Below are positions 1 to 7,982 of a stretch of DNA of 42,914 bases, one piece after another. Under the pieces are notes generated by a model that was not told the origin of the DNA, made no database searches, and saw only the letters and a program-made list of their open reading frames with translations. The position numbers and the translations under genes were made by a program. The stretch's first letter is position 1. Each line of letters begins with the position of its first letter. This DNA is from Spirochaetota bacterium. GTDB taxonomy: Bacteria > Spirochaetota > UBA4802 > JAFGDQ01. Where the stretch lies: contig JAFGSG010000114.1 in assembly GCA_016934735.1 (NCBI GenBank), forward strand, positions 1-42,914. The letters run 5' to 3'.

Positions 1-135
1 ATTTTGACGCTGTAAGCGGCAAAATCACTCAATGAGCATTTTTGAGACAGCTCCCTACTCAATAAAATGAGTTATGAAACAACTCTATTAATTAAAATGA
101 AACATATTTTGAGATAACTTGTAATTTAATTAAGA

Positions 136-145
136 CAAACGTTTG
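136..145. promoter_or_regulatory. Perfect 10-bp palindrome upstream of dehydratase operon, LacI/PurR-like operator candidate
   Basis: CAAACGTTTG is a perfect palindrome with a central CG, the core shape of many LacI/PurR-family operators. It lies 25 bases before the start codon of the first dehydratase gene, a suitable place for repression. No LacI-family regulator is encoded in the window, so the regulator is unknown and the assignment rests only on the motif and its position. Confidence 0.35.
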
Positions 146-170
146 CTGATTTCAAATTACTGGAGAATTA

Positions 171-1310
171 ATGAACTCGTTCGATTTATTAAAAAAGCAT
201 TATGAAAACCGCAGCATGGCTGCCATGGAATGGAAATTAAAAGGAAGGAAAGTCGTAGGCTATATCGGGGATGACGTGCCTGAAGAAATGATAATTGCCG
301 CGGGCTTCCTGCCGGTAAGAATGTGCGGGGATCCCGGCAGCGATATGGCGGAAGCTGATAAATTTTCCGAAAGCTTCTACGATCCGTCCGTACGTTCAAT
401 ACTGAATATGCTGCTAACTGACAAATATAACTTCCTTGATTATATTATATTTTCACATTCCAACGATGCTGTTCTTAAACTCTATCATCAATTATGGTGG
501 ATAAACAACCTTAATCCTGATATTTCCTTTCCACCTGTACATCTTTTTGACATACTTCATACAAAATATTTAACAACAGGCCTTTATGTTCGCGGGGAAG
601 TGCAAAAACTAAAAACTAAGCTTGAAGAATGGTCCGGTAAAACAATAAGCAATGAAATGCTTTCGGAATCAATTGCACTCGTAAACGGGAACAGAAACCT
701 GCTTAAAAAAATCGAAAAACTGCGTTTTGTTGAACCAGCTTTGATTTCAGGCACAGACGCTCTTCAAATCATCGGATCATCCATGTTCATGCATAAACAG
801 GACCATAGCAGACTTTTGGAGCAATTTTTAAATCTGCCGGATCAACTCTCCGCTAAAAAAGGGATTAGACTGCACATAGAAGGTAGCGATATCGATAACA
901 ACGAATTTTACAACATCATTGAATCCTGCGGAGCGGTTATTGTAAACGAAAGAAACAGCTGGGGCAATACATATTTTCAGGACAATGTGGATGAATCCTG
1001 CGATCCGCTTGAAGCCATTGCAGAAAGATATCACTTAAGGCCGTCAAGGTATAGAATACAATCACTGGAAGAAACGGCGTTATATTGTCTGCACAGTACA
1101 ACAGTAGCCAAGGCGCAGGGAACAATATTTTTTCTGACTGAAGGAGATCCTGCCCCCACATGGGATGTTCCGGGCCAGAAAAAAGCGCTGGAAGAAAATA
1201 ATATCCCAGCGCATAATCTCAACAACCAAAAATATTTTATTAACGATATAGATAGAACAGTAATCAAGACAGAAGTTAAAAATTTTTTAAAAAGTATTAA
1301 AAATATATAA
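171..1310 (+). CDS. 2-hydroxyacyl-CoA dehydratase family subunit (HgdB/BcrC-like), cluster cysteines missing
   Basis: 379 residues, the usual length of the smaller subunit in the 2-hydroxyacyl-CoA dehydratase / benzoyl-CoA reductase family, which uses ATP-driven one-electron reduction to remove water from (R)-2-hydroxyacyl-CoA or to reduce an aromatic ring. The family frame is recognisable: an N-terminal segment with PEEMIIAAGFLPVR (residues 37-50), a VRS motif near 74-76 followed by YNFLDYIIFSHSND (86-99), and a C-terminal GTIFFLTEGD block. Where members normally carry Cys before the VRS motif, Cys in the 'hsCD' motif and Cys in the C-terminal block, this protein has Tyr/Asp, Asn99 and Thr/Glu. 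It may therefore be a cluster-free partner of the next gene. The start is supported by CTGGAGAA eight bases upstream of ATG. It heads a co-directional operon. Confidence 0.8.
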   Translation: MNSFDLLKKHYENRSMAAMEWKLKGRKVVGYIGDDVPEEMIIAAGFLPVRMCGDPGSDMAEADKFSESFYDPSVRSILNMLLTDKYNFLDYIIFSHSNDAVLKLYHQLWWINNLNPDISFPPVHLFDILHTKYLTTGLYVRGEVQKLKTKLEEWSGKTISNEMLSESIALVNGNRNLLKKIEKLRFVEPALISGTDALQIIGSSMFMHKQDHSRLLEQFLNLPDQLSAKKGIRLHIEGSDIDNNEFYNIIESCGAVIVNERNSWGNTYFQDNVDESCDPLEAIAERYHLRPSRYRIQSLEETALYCLHSTTVAKAQGTIFFLTEGDPAPTWDVPGQKKALEENNIPAHNLNNQKYFINDIDRTVIKTEVKNFLKSIKNI

Positions 1311-1313
1311 AGT

Positions 1314-2618
1314 ATGAAAAAAATAAAAAATACAAATAAACAGACAAACCCTGGACATAAAAGAAGCGTTAAGCAACTGAAGGTTTCGGCTATAACATCT
1401 GAATATCAGAAGGAATGGTTTCGAAACACCCGCAAAAGACTTGCAGCCGGCGAGCCCTTCTGTCTTGCCAATGCCGACACCCCGCATGAAATTTTTCTGA
1501 CAATGGATGATATTCCGTTTGTCGCAACTCAATGGTGGTCCGCAATTATTTCCGCCAAACAAATGTCCGCTTATTACTTTGATAAAATGAACGAAGAGGG
1601 CTATCAAAAAAATATCTGCCGGTACTGCACACTGCCGCTTGCATGTGCAATGGATCATCATCCTGTAAAAGCTCCATGGGGAGGCTTGCCAAATCCCACT
1701 CTTATTCTTGCGCAACTGTCATGCGATGAACAGACAAAAATATTCGAGCAAATGGCACATGAGTACAACTGCAAATTTTTTGCTTTGGAGTATCCGGCCC
1801 CCGCGCCTAACTATCCACGCTGGTGGGAAAAAGTCGAAAACGACTGGGAAGAAGTAATAGGCGCACAGGCTCTGGATCTGAGGGTGGAGGAACTGAAAGA
1901 GCTTATCAGATTTCTGGAAACTACAACTGCAAGGACATTCAGCTACAAAAAATTCGGAGAAATAATGGAGTTGGAAAATCAGCAGGAGGAATATTTAAAA
2001 AAAATCCGCGATTTGCTGGCAAAAGTGCGCCCCTGCCCTGTCGGCCTGCCGGATCAATTGGCAACTACGATGAACCTGCAATGGCACCGCGGGACGCAGT
2101 GGGGGCTGGATCATGCCAAAATGTTTTACGAAGAGATAAAAAATAAAGCGGACAAAGGCGATTCTGTCTGTAAAAACGAAAAGATCAGGCTTATGTGGAT
2201 CGGCAGAGGACTATGGCACAACACCGCATTTTATCAATACTTCGAGAAACAATACGGCGCAGTTTTCACGAATTCAATGTATCTATCCATTGCCGCAGAC
2301 GGGTATATCCGTAATCCGCGAGGAGACTATCTGCGTGCTCTGGCAAGCCGCCATATGTTCATGGGATATTGTCTGCGCGACCCGGAATGGCAGCTGAAAG
2401 AAGCGTTAAACTACGGGGTTGACGGCGCAATAATGATTGTAGCCAGCAACTGCATTGATTCGGTTGGAAATATGTTCATAAGCATGACATTAGAAAAAGC
2501 AGGGATCCCGGTTTTACCTATATACGCTGATGCGGTTGACGCAAGGGAATGGGATGATGAGAGTATAAAAGCTCTGGTTTCAAAATTCATTGAGGAAAGA
2601 TGCATAGGCTCGAAATAA
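1314..2618 (+). CDS. 2-hydroxyacyl-CoA dehydratase / BcrB-like subunit with iron-sulfur cysteines
   Basis: 434 residues, similar in length and motifs to the larger (HgdA/BcrB-like) subunit of the same enzyme family. The block ADTPHEIFLTMDDIPFVATQ (54-73) and the WWSA that follows it are typical. Candidate [4Fe-4S] ligands are present: Cys102/Cys105 in CRYC, Cys137 in LSCDE and Cys380 in SNCID. The gene starts three bases after the preceding stop and so is translated with it, although no clear Shine-Dalgarno is visible. Together the two subunits would form the catalytic component. The ATPase activator (HgdC/FldI/HadI type) that normally injects the electron is not in the window, so it must be encoded elsewhere or shared. 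The adjacent CoA-transferases suggest that the acid is first activated by CoA exchange. The substrate cannot be read from sequence. Confidence 0.85.
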   Translation: MKKIKNTNKQTNPGHKRSVKQLKVSAITSEYQKEWFRNTRKRLAAGEPFCLANADTPHEIFLTMDDIPFVATQWWSAIISAKQMSAYYFDKMNEEGYQKNICRYCTLPLACAMDHHPVKAPWGGLPNPTLILAQLSCDEQTKIFEQMAHEYNCKFFALEYPAPAPNYPRWWEKVENDWEEVIGAQALDLRVEELKELIRFLETTTARTFSYKKFGEIMELENQQEEYLKKIRDLLAKVRPCPVGLPDQLATTMNLQWHRGTQWGLDHAKMFYEEIKNKADKGDSVCKNEKIRLMWIGRGLWHNTAFYQYFEKQYGAVFTNSMYLSIAADGYIRNPRGDYLRALASRHMFMGYCLRDPEWQLKEALNYGVDGAIMIVASNCIDSVGNMFISMTLEKAGIPVLPIYADAVDAREWDDESIKALVSKFIEERCIGSK

Positions 2619-2708
2619 TACCCTCAGATGCCGGATGTTTTTATAACCGCAGTTATTTGTCTTTAAAGCTTTATCATCTAAGAATCATTTTATTTATGGA
2701 GGAACACC

Positions 2709-3929
2709 ATGCTGAATTATAAAGTATTAGACCTCACTGATGAAAAAGGTTTTTTATGCGGTAAGATATTAGGCGACCTCGGCGCAGACGTAATCAAAAT
2801 TGAAAAACCAGGCGGAGACCTTTCCAGGAATATCGGCCCTTATTACAACAATACAGCTGATCCGGAAAAAAGCCTTTACTGGTTTGCCTTTAACAGCAGC
2901 AAGCGGAGTATTACACTAAACATTGAAGATAGCGAGGGATACGAAATATTTAAAAAACTATGCAGCAATGCGGATATTTTACTCGAGTCTTTCAAGCCTG
3001 GATATATGAATAATCTTGGATTAGGTTATAAAGAGTTAAGTGTTATCAATCCCAGGCTGATAATGACATCGATCACTCCATTCGGCCAGACCGGCTTATA
3101 TAAAGATTATAAAGCTTCTGATATTACTCTTCTTGCAATGAGCGGGCTGCTGAGCATCAATGGAGAAAGTGACAGGCCTCCTCTGCGTATGTGCTTTGAC
3201 CAGTCCTATTATTTAGGATGCGCACATGCAGTCACAGGAACTCTCCTTGCTTTACATTGCAGACATAATACAGGCAAAGGCCAGCATGTGGATGCTTCGA
3301 TCTATGAATCGGTAGTACGCTGCAACTATCGCGAACCTTTTCGCTGGGAATGGGAAAAGGCAAAAACCCCGCGTATGGGCAATTTCTTTGCAAGAGGCGG
3401 CAAAGGATACCGGCAGCTATGGCCATCCAAAGACGGATATGTGACATGGGTGATAATGATGGAAAACGCGAAACCTGTCAGAGCATGGGTAGACTGGATG
3501 AAGGAGGAAGGTAAATCCGGAAGATGGGCGGAGATAAACTGGGATGAAGTTACATCATTTCTAAAATGGGCTCCGGAAGACATACAGGCTATACAGGACT
3601 CGATAGCTGAATTTATTCTATCGCATACAACCAAAGAACTGGAAGCCGGGTCCATAAAGCGCGGGCTTTTGCTCTCTCCTGCAAACAGCGTGGAATTTGT
3701 TGCCGCAGATGAACAGCTTGCAAAAAGAAATTTCTGGAAAGATATTGAACACAGGGAGCTCAATACTACAATTACATATCCGCGTTTTACATATTTATCC
3801 AGCGAGGGATGCAACGAAATCCGTTTTCGCGCTCCTCTTGCAGGTGAACACAACACGGAAATTTACGCAAAAGAATTAGGATTTTCAGATAAGACAATAT
3901 TATCCCTGCAAAAACGCGGAATAATTTAG
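2709..3929 (+). CDS. Class III (CaiB/BaiF/Frc family) CoA-transferase
   Basis: 406 residues, the normal length of family III CoA-transferases, which move CoA between carboxylic acids through an aspartyl-CoA thioester. The N-terminal signature GDLGADVIKIEKPGGD (about 24-39) and the catalytic-aspartate block GKGQHVDASIYESV (about 190-203) are intact, the Asp of 'VDAS' being the likely nucleophile. TGKGQ, SITPFGQTG and AGEHN motifs are also present. The start is strongly supported by TGGAGGAA before ATG. It follows the dehydratase subunits by 90 bases and precedes a paralogous transferase, so the two may form a heteromer, as in BbsEF (benzylsuccinate CoA-transferase), or activate different acids for the dehydratase. 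The C-terminal part is more divergent than in the second copy. Confidence 0.87.
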   Translation: MLNYKVLDLTDEKGFLCGKILGDLGADVIKIEKPGGDLSRNIGPYYNNTADPEKSLYWFAFNSSKRSITLNIEDSEGYEIFKKLCSNADILLESFKPGYMNNLGLGYKELSVINPRLIMTSITPFGQTGLYKDYKASDITLLAMSGLLSINGESDRPPLRMCFDQSYYLGCAHAVTGTLLALHCRHNTGKGQHVDASIYESVVRCNYREPFRWEWEKAKTPRMGNFFARGGKGYRQLWPSKDGYVTWVIMMENAKPVRAWVDWMKEEGKSGRWAEINWDEVTSFLKWAPEDIQAIQDSIAEFILSHTTKELEAGSIKRGLLLSPANSVEFVAADEQLAKRNFWKDIEHRELNTTITYPRFTYLSSEGCNEIRFRAPLAGEHNTEIYAKELGFSDKTILSLQKRGII

Positions 3930-3973
3930 AATAAAAATTCAACCTTATATCAATATTAAGGAGACAGCGGATT

Positions 3974-5188
3974 ATGGCAAATCAATATGCACTTGAAGGA
4001 ATAAATGTTCTTGATTTCAGCTGGGCTGGAGCAGGCCCGTTCGCAACAAAATTTCTAGCTGACTTCGGCGCCCAGGTTATTAAAGTTGAATCGAAAAAAC
4101 GTCCGGATATAGGTCGAATGACTCCGCCTTTTAAAAACAATTTGCGCCACCCTGACGCGAGCGCATTGTTTATACATACAAACACAAATAAGCTAAGCAT
4201 TTCCCTCAACCTCCGGCATCCGAAAGGCATCGAGATAATTAAAAAGCTTGTAGAAATATCCGATCTTGTTATGGAAAATTTTACACCAGGAGTTATGGGA
4301 CGGCTCGGGCTTACATATGACGTTCTAAAAAAAATTAAGCCTGATATTATTATGGCAAGCTCTAGTATATACGGACAGACAGGCCCGAAATCGCAGCTAA
4401 GCGGTTTCGGCAATACCGGCTGCGCAATATCCGGACATTACATGCTGACCGGCTGGCCTGATCGTGAGCCTGTTACTCCCGGCATTGCGTATGCAGATGT
4501 TGTTCAGCCTATCTTTACAAGCATCGCCATACTGGCAGCTCTGGACTACCGCAGGAGCACAGGCAAAGGCCAGTATATCGACACCACACAGGTCGAAACC
4601 ATGGTGCACTTCATTTCTCCTGCCATGCTCGACTATTTTGCAAATGGGCATATAGAAACGCGAATGGGCAACCGCAGTACTTACGCATGCCCGCACGGTG
4701 TCTTTCCATGCAGGGGAGAAGACCGCTGGTGCGCAATAGCAGTGTTTAACGAAAATGAATGGAAAAATCTCTGCGATGTAATGGGTAATCCGGACTGGTG
4801 CAGCCAACAAAAATTTTCTTCATTAACCTTAAGGCAGGAACATGAAGACGAGCTTGAATCTCTGATCAGCAAATGGACAATCAGATTTGAACGCGATGAA
4901 CTTGCATCAATGCTTCAGCAGGCAGGAATAACTTCCGGCTCCGTCCAGGACGGGCAGGATCTTCTCGATGATGCGCATTTGGCCGAAAGGCAGAGTTTTA
5001 TTAAGCTCACACATCCGGTCATCGGCGAGTGCAATCATCCTACACAGCCCGTGAAGCTTTCTGGTTATACTCCGCAAATGAGAACAGCTCCATGTCTGGG
5101 CGAGCATAACGAATATGTTTACAAAGAACTTCTTGGCATTCCTGAAGATGAGTATAACGCGCTTTTGAGCGAAGGAGTTTTTGAATAA
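3974..5188 (+). CDS. Class III CoA-transferase, second copy
   Basis: 404-residue paralogue of the preceding gene, 44 bases downstream, with AAGGAGAC as ribosome-binding site. Family motifs seen: the N-terminal NVLDFSWAGAGPFATKFLAD, GAQVIKVESKKRPD, ASSSIYGQTGP, and the active-site block TGKGQYIDTTQVETMV in which the Asp of 'YID' is the expected nucleophile. LGEHNEYVY near the C-terminus is also typical. In known pathways such enzymes load CoA onto the 2-hydroxy acid (as FldA or HadA do) before dehydration. Having two unlike copies is compatible with an obligate heterodimer or with separate donor and acceptor specificities; the sequence does not decide between these. A third, dead copy lies immediately downstream. 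Confidence 0.87.
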   Translation: MANQYALEGINVLDFSWAGAGPFATKFLADFGAQVIKVESKKRPDIGRMTPPFKNNLRHPDASALFIHTNTNKLSISLNLRHPKGIEIIKKLVEISDLVMENFTPGVMGRLGLTYDVLKKIKPDIIMASSSIYGQTGPKSQLSGFGNTGCAISGHYMLTGWPDREPVTPGIAYADVVQPIFTSIAILAALDYRRSTGKGQYIDTTQVETMVHFISPAMLDYFANGHIETRMGNRSTYACPHGVFPCRGEDRWCAIAVFNENEWKNLCDVMGNPDWCSQQKFSSLTLRQEHEDELESLISKWTIRFERDELASMLQQAGITSGSVQDGQDLLDDAHLAERQSFIKLTHPVIGECNHPTQPVKLSGYTPQMRTAPCLGEHNEYVYKELLGIPEDEYNALLSEGVFE

Positions 5189-5212
5189 TCCGCTGAAGCA
5201 TAGAGATTAACA

Positions 5213-5332
5213 ATGAATTAACTTTTAGAAAATGTAAAAATTCTGGACATGTCGAGGATGCTTCCATGCCCGTATTGTATATTGATGCCAGCAGACATGG
5301 GTGCCGACATCATCCGGGTAGAACAGCCATGA
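5213..5332 (+). pseudogene. Remnant N-terminus of a third class III CoA-transferase
   Basis: Read from ATG at 5213, the frame gives M-N-stop, then about 36 residues (5222-5329) that match the N-terminus of CaiB/BaiF proteins: NVKILDMSRMLPCPYC followed by DMGADIIRVEQP and a stop at 5330-5332. Compare the functional copies (VLDFSWAG..., GADVIKIEKP). The early stop at codon 3, the second stop right after the 'VEQP' motif and the absence of the remaining ~350 residues show that this is a gene fossil. It sits 24 bases after the second transferase and in the same orientation, so the operon once carried at least three transferases. Confidence 0.8.
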
Positions 5333-5390
5333 ACGCCGCGTTTCTTTCTGATTTACACTAAGCTATTAAAATAACAAACAGTAAATTCAA

Positions 5391-5419
5391 TTGACTTTTC
5401 AGCAGATCTATGCTATAGT
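5391..5419 (+). promoter_or_regulatory. Sigma-70-type promoter for the DUF3303 gene
   Basis: TTGACT (5391-5396) and TATAGT (5414-5419) are separated by exactly 17 bases, one mismatch from consensus in each hexamer. Predicted transcription starts near 5426, leaving a short leader with AAGGAGGG before the ATG at 5463. This gives the small gene its own transcription unit, apart from the CoA-transferase operon. Confidence 0.65.
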
Positions 5420-5462
5420 TAAAAACAACATTTTAATATTACTACTGAAGGAGGGCAAAATT

Positions 5463-5720
5463 ATGTACTTTATGAATATTTGTACATGGCCGCCGGAAGA
5501 GGAAAAAAATGTAGAAAAACGGAGAGCTAAATGGAAATGGCCAAAAGGCGTAAAAGTGATTTATGAATTCATTGATCTCCAGGGATGCCGCGCCTTTAAC
5601 GTCATAGATACTGATGCAAAGGGATTAATCGCCAGCAGACAGCCATGGATTGATATTGTTGATCTCGAGACGTTTCCTGTGTATCCTTTTGGAGAAAGTA
5701 AAAATCTGCTGAAAAATTGA
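5463..5720 (+). CDS. DUF3303-like small protein
   Basis: 85 residues from the ATG at 5463, chosen because AAGGAGGG lies seven bases upstream and because a good promoter occupies 5391-5419, excluding a more upstream start. The pattern is that of small DUF3303-type alpha/beta-barrel proteins: N-terminal NICTWPPEEEKNVEKRR, a central 'WPKGVKVIYEFIDLQGCRAF' strand-turn-strand, then a VIDTDAKGLIASRQPW helix and DLETFPVYPF. Members usually form dimeric barrels, and their function is unknown. It has no membrane segment or signal peptide. It is monocistronic between a decayed CoA-transferase and the NfeD module, so its neighbours say little about its role. Confidence 0.65.
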   Translation: MYFMNICTWPPEEEKNVEKRRAKWKWPKGVKVIYEFIDLQGCRAFNVIDTDAKGLIASRQPWIDIVDLETFPVYPFGESKNLLKN

Positions 5721-5734
5721 ATCCAGAAGTATCC

Positions 5735-5823
5735 AAGGCGAACGCCCCTGCTTCTGCGTGCGCAATTGCAGATCCATACTATGCCCCTGCCCCGACGAAC
5801 GTTTTTGATTCTGCGTTCGCCTT
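5735..5823. repeat. Two tandem hairpin units nested in an 11-bp inverted repeat
   Basis: AAGGCGAACGC (5735-5745) and GCGTTCGCCTT (5813-5823) are perfect inverted copies. Within them are two similar units, each a hairpin: GCGAACGC (5738-5745) with GCGTGCGC (5756-5763), and CGAACG (5796-5801) with CGTTCG (5814-5819). The two units share GAACG, TTCTGCGT and CGC at equivalent positions, so one looks like a diverged direct duplicate of the other. The block is much more GC-rich than its surroundings. It lies 15 bases after the DUF3303 stop and may also end transcription, but no U-run follows. It resembles a REP-type element. Confidence 0.55.
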
Positions 5824-5942
5824 TGTTAACCCGCGCTATTTTACTGTTTCGCTTCTTTCTGTTTTCTAACGCATCTCAGCTTCTGTCTCCGGGTATCCTT
5901 CTGCAGAATTTTATTTCTATTTAGGAAAACGACAAAATATAG

Positions 5943-5971
5943 TTGAACTTTGAATAAATATCTGATGTTAT
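5943..5971 (+). promoter_or_regulatory. Possible promoter of the NfeD-FloA operon
   Basis: TTGAAC (5943-5948), a 17-base spacer and TGTTAT (5966-5971). The -35 is good, the -10 is weak. If real, transcription would start near 5978 and translation would begin at the ATG at 5998 rather than at the TTG at 5950. Confidence 0.3.
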
Positions 5972-5997
5972 TTATTAACAATAAAAAAAAAGAATGT

Positions 5998-7491
5998 ATG
6001 AAAAAAAATATATCAGTTATCCCGTTCTTGCGTAAAAATTTATTCATCAGCATTATAGTTCTTTTATTGTCCGCATCCATACCCGGCCTTCATCCGCAAT
6101 CATACGGGGAAACGAACAAACAAAAGATTTATATTATCCCTGTTTCAGGCGATATTGATCCGGCAATGGCTTCTTTTATCAAAAGGTCAGTGAAAGGACT
6201 GCCGAAAGAAAAGGATACTGTTGTAGTCTTCGAAATGGACACATTCGGAGGCCGCGTTGATTCCGCGCTTGAGATTGTTGATTCTATTACAGGCATGCGA
6301 AACGCGAAGACCATAGCATATATTAAAACAAACGCCATTTCGGCAGGCGCTTTGATTTCACTAGCGTGCAAATCAACAGCAATGAATGAGAATACAACCA
6401 TCGGGGACTGTGCGCCTATCGCGTATTCGGCCGAAGGACCGCAGATGCTTGATGAAAAGCACCAATCTCCGCTCAGAGCGAAATTCCGCGCTCTTGCCAG
6501 GCTTAATGGATATCCCTCAGCACTTGCAGAATCGATGGTCTCAATTGATATGGAAGTTTACAGAATAGAAATTGATAATAAAATAATCTACATGGATTCT
6601 ATCGAATACAATGACCTGAGCGACGCTAAAAAAAAGAGAATTAAATTAAAAAGAACCGTTATAGCCCAGGGCCAGCTCCTTACGATGGATAATACGGAAG
6701 CGCAGGAGCTGGGCTTCTCAATGTTCACTGTCGCAGGTCTGGAAGATATGCTATTAAAAATGAATATAAAGGATTACGAGCTTGTCAGTATTGAAAAAAG
6801 CTGGTCGGAACTGCTGGTTTCTTTTCTGCTGCTTATCACCCCGATATTGCTTCTGGTCGGGATGGGTGCAATATATACGGAGCTGAAATCGCCGGGGTTC
6901 GGCATTCCGGGTATTATCGGCATAGTATGCCTGGCCCTTGCATTCGGGAGCCAGTACATGGTCGGTCTTGCCGATTATACGGATCTTCTTATCATTGCAG
7001 CAGGCATTGTTCTTGTCGGCATTGAAATCTTCGTACTGCCCGGATTCGGAATAGCGGGCATACTGGGATTTCTGTTTATTGTCGCGGGCATGATACTCGC
7101 TTTGCAGGATTTTACTCTGCCGGACCCTTCCGCTCCCTGGGAAATGGATATTCTCATAAAAAACACGATAACAGTGTTCGGCTCATTATTCTTATCATTC
7201 TTTGTAATGTTTTTTACGTTGCGCTATCTGATCACGCGCATAGCAACTTCTGCAGGGCCGTATCTCAGCACGTCATTAAGCAAATCACATGCCGATTCAA
7301 TGGAAGTGCTGAAGGCAAAGGTAAACGATGCCGGAATCGCAGCCACTTCCCTTCGTCCTTCAGGGAAAATGAAAATCGGCGATAATGTGTTTGACGTAAT
7401 AGCAGAAGGCGAATACATGGAAAAGGGCACGCCGATAAAAATAACGCAGATTAAAGGCAATCGGATAATTATATCAAAACAGGATAGTTAA
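5998..7491 (+). CDS. NfeD family membrane-bound ClpP-class serine protease (long form)
   Basis: 497 residues from ATG 5998. A signal peptide (about 1-36: basic MKKN, then a hydrophobic core) precedes a ClpP-like protease domain with DTFGGRVDSALEIVDSI (81-97) and the nucleophile motif AISAGALISLA (Ser115); a Lys in the following helix region (154 or 162) would be the partner of the Ser-Lys dyad. About five membrane segments follow (roughly 270-425), rich in GFGIPGIIG/GFGIAGILG repeats, and a C-terminal OB-fold (about 432-497, with LRPSGKMKIGDNVFDV). Known full-length NfeD proteins cleave stomatin/flotillin-type partners, and floA lies two genes downstream. An in-frame TTG at 5950 would extend the protein by 16 residues; the signal peptide favours 5998. 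It is almost contiguous with the next gene. Confidence 0.9.
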   Translation: MKKNISVIPFLRKNLFISIIVLLLSASIPGLHPQSYGETNKQKIYIIPVSGDIDPAMASFIKRSVKGLPKEKDTVVVFEMDTFGGRVDSALEIVDSITGMRNAKTIAYIKTNAISAGALISLACKSTAMNENTTIGDCAPIAYSAEGPQMLDEKHQSPLRAKFRALARLNGYPSALAESMVSIDMEVYRIEIDNKIIYMDSIEYNDLSDAKKKRIKLKRTVIAQGQLLTMDNTEAQELGFSMFTVAGLEDMLLKMNIKDYELVSIEKSWSELLVSFLLLITPILLLVGMGAIYTELKSPGFGIPGIIGIVCLALAFGSQYMVGLADYTDLLIIAAGIVLVGIEIFVLPGFGIAGILGFLFIVAGMILALQDFTLPDPSAPWEMDILIKNTITVFGSLFLSFFVMFFTLRYLITRIATSAGPYLSTSLSKSHADSMEVLKAKVNDAGIAATSLRPSGKMKIGDNVFDVIAEGEYMEKGTPIKITQIKGNRIIISKQDS

Positions 7492-7492
7492 A

Positions 7493-7969
7493 ATGTACAC
7501 CGGTCTTATATTTCCGCTGATCCTTCAGCTGGCAGGAGTAATTGTCATTATTGCAGAGATCATACTTCCGTCAGGCGGCATACTTACCATACTTGCAGTC
7601 GGCATTTTTGGTTTTTCACTTTACAAGGTCTTCACATCAGTATCGCTGTCCGCAGGCCTTGTCTTTGTTATCGCGGACATAATTATCATACCTGTCATTG
7701 TTTATATCGGTCTTAAGCTTCTTGCTAAATCCCCGTTTACATTAACGAAAACTCTTGCAAAAGAAGAAGGCGTTTCTTCACAGTCTCCCGAACTCTCAAA
7801 ATATCCCGGTATGGAAGGTACGGCGGTTACTGACCTGCGTCCGTCCGGCATAGCTATGATAAACGGCCAGAGGCTGGATGTAGTAACCCGCGGAGAATAT
7901 ATAGAAAAATCCGGCAGCATTATTGTCCAGGCTGTAACCGGTAATCAAATAATAGTAACAAAAAAATAA
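7493..7969 (+). CDS. NfeD short form (membrane segments plus OB-fold)
   Basis: 158 residues with no protease domain: about three membrane helices (residues 5-25, 28-50, 52-75) and a C-terminal OB-fold carrying the same LRPSG...INGQRLDVV...GEYIE...QIIVTKK pattern as the end of the preceding protein. It starts one base after the preceding stop, so the two are translationally coupled. Short NfeD proteins next to FloA-type flotillins are a recurrent arrangement, where the OB domain is thought to help organise flotillin in functional membrane microdomains. Having long and short NfeD together with FloA is a complete version of the module. Confidence 0.88.
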   Translation: MYTGLIFPLILQLAGVIVIIAEIILPSGGILTILAVGIFGFSLYKVFTSVSLSAGLVFVIADIIIIPVIVYIGLKLLAKSPFTLTKTLAKEEGVSSQSPELSKYPGMEGTAVTDLRPSGIAMINGQRLDVVTRGEYIEKSGSIIVQAVTGNQIIVTKK

Positions 7970-7982
7970 AAGGAGAAAAGAT

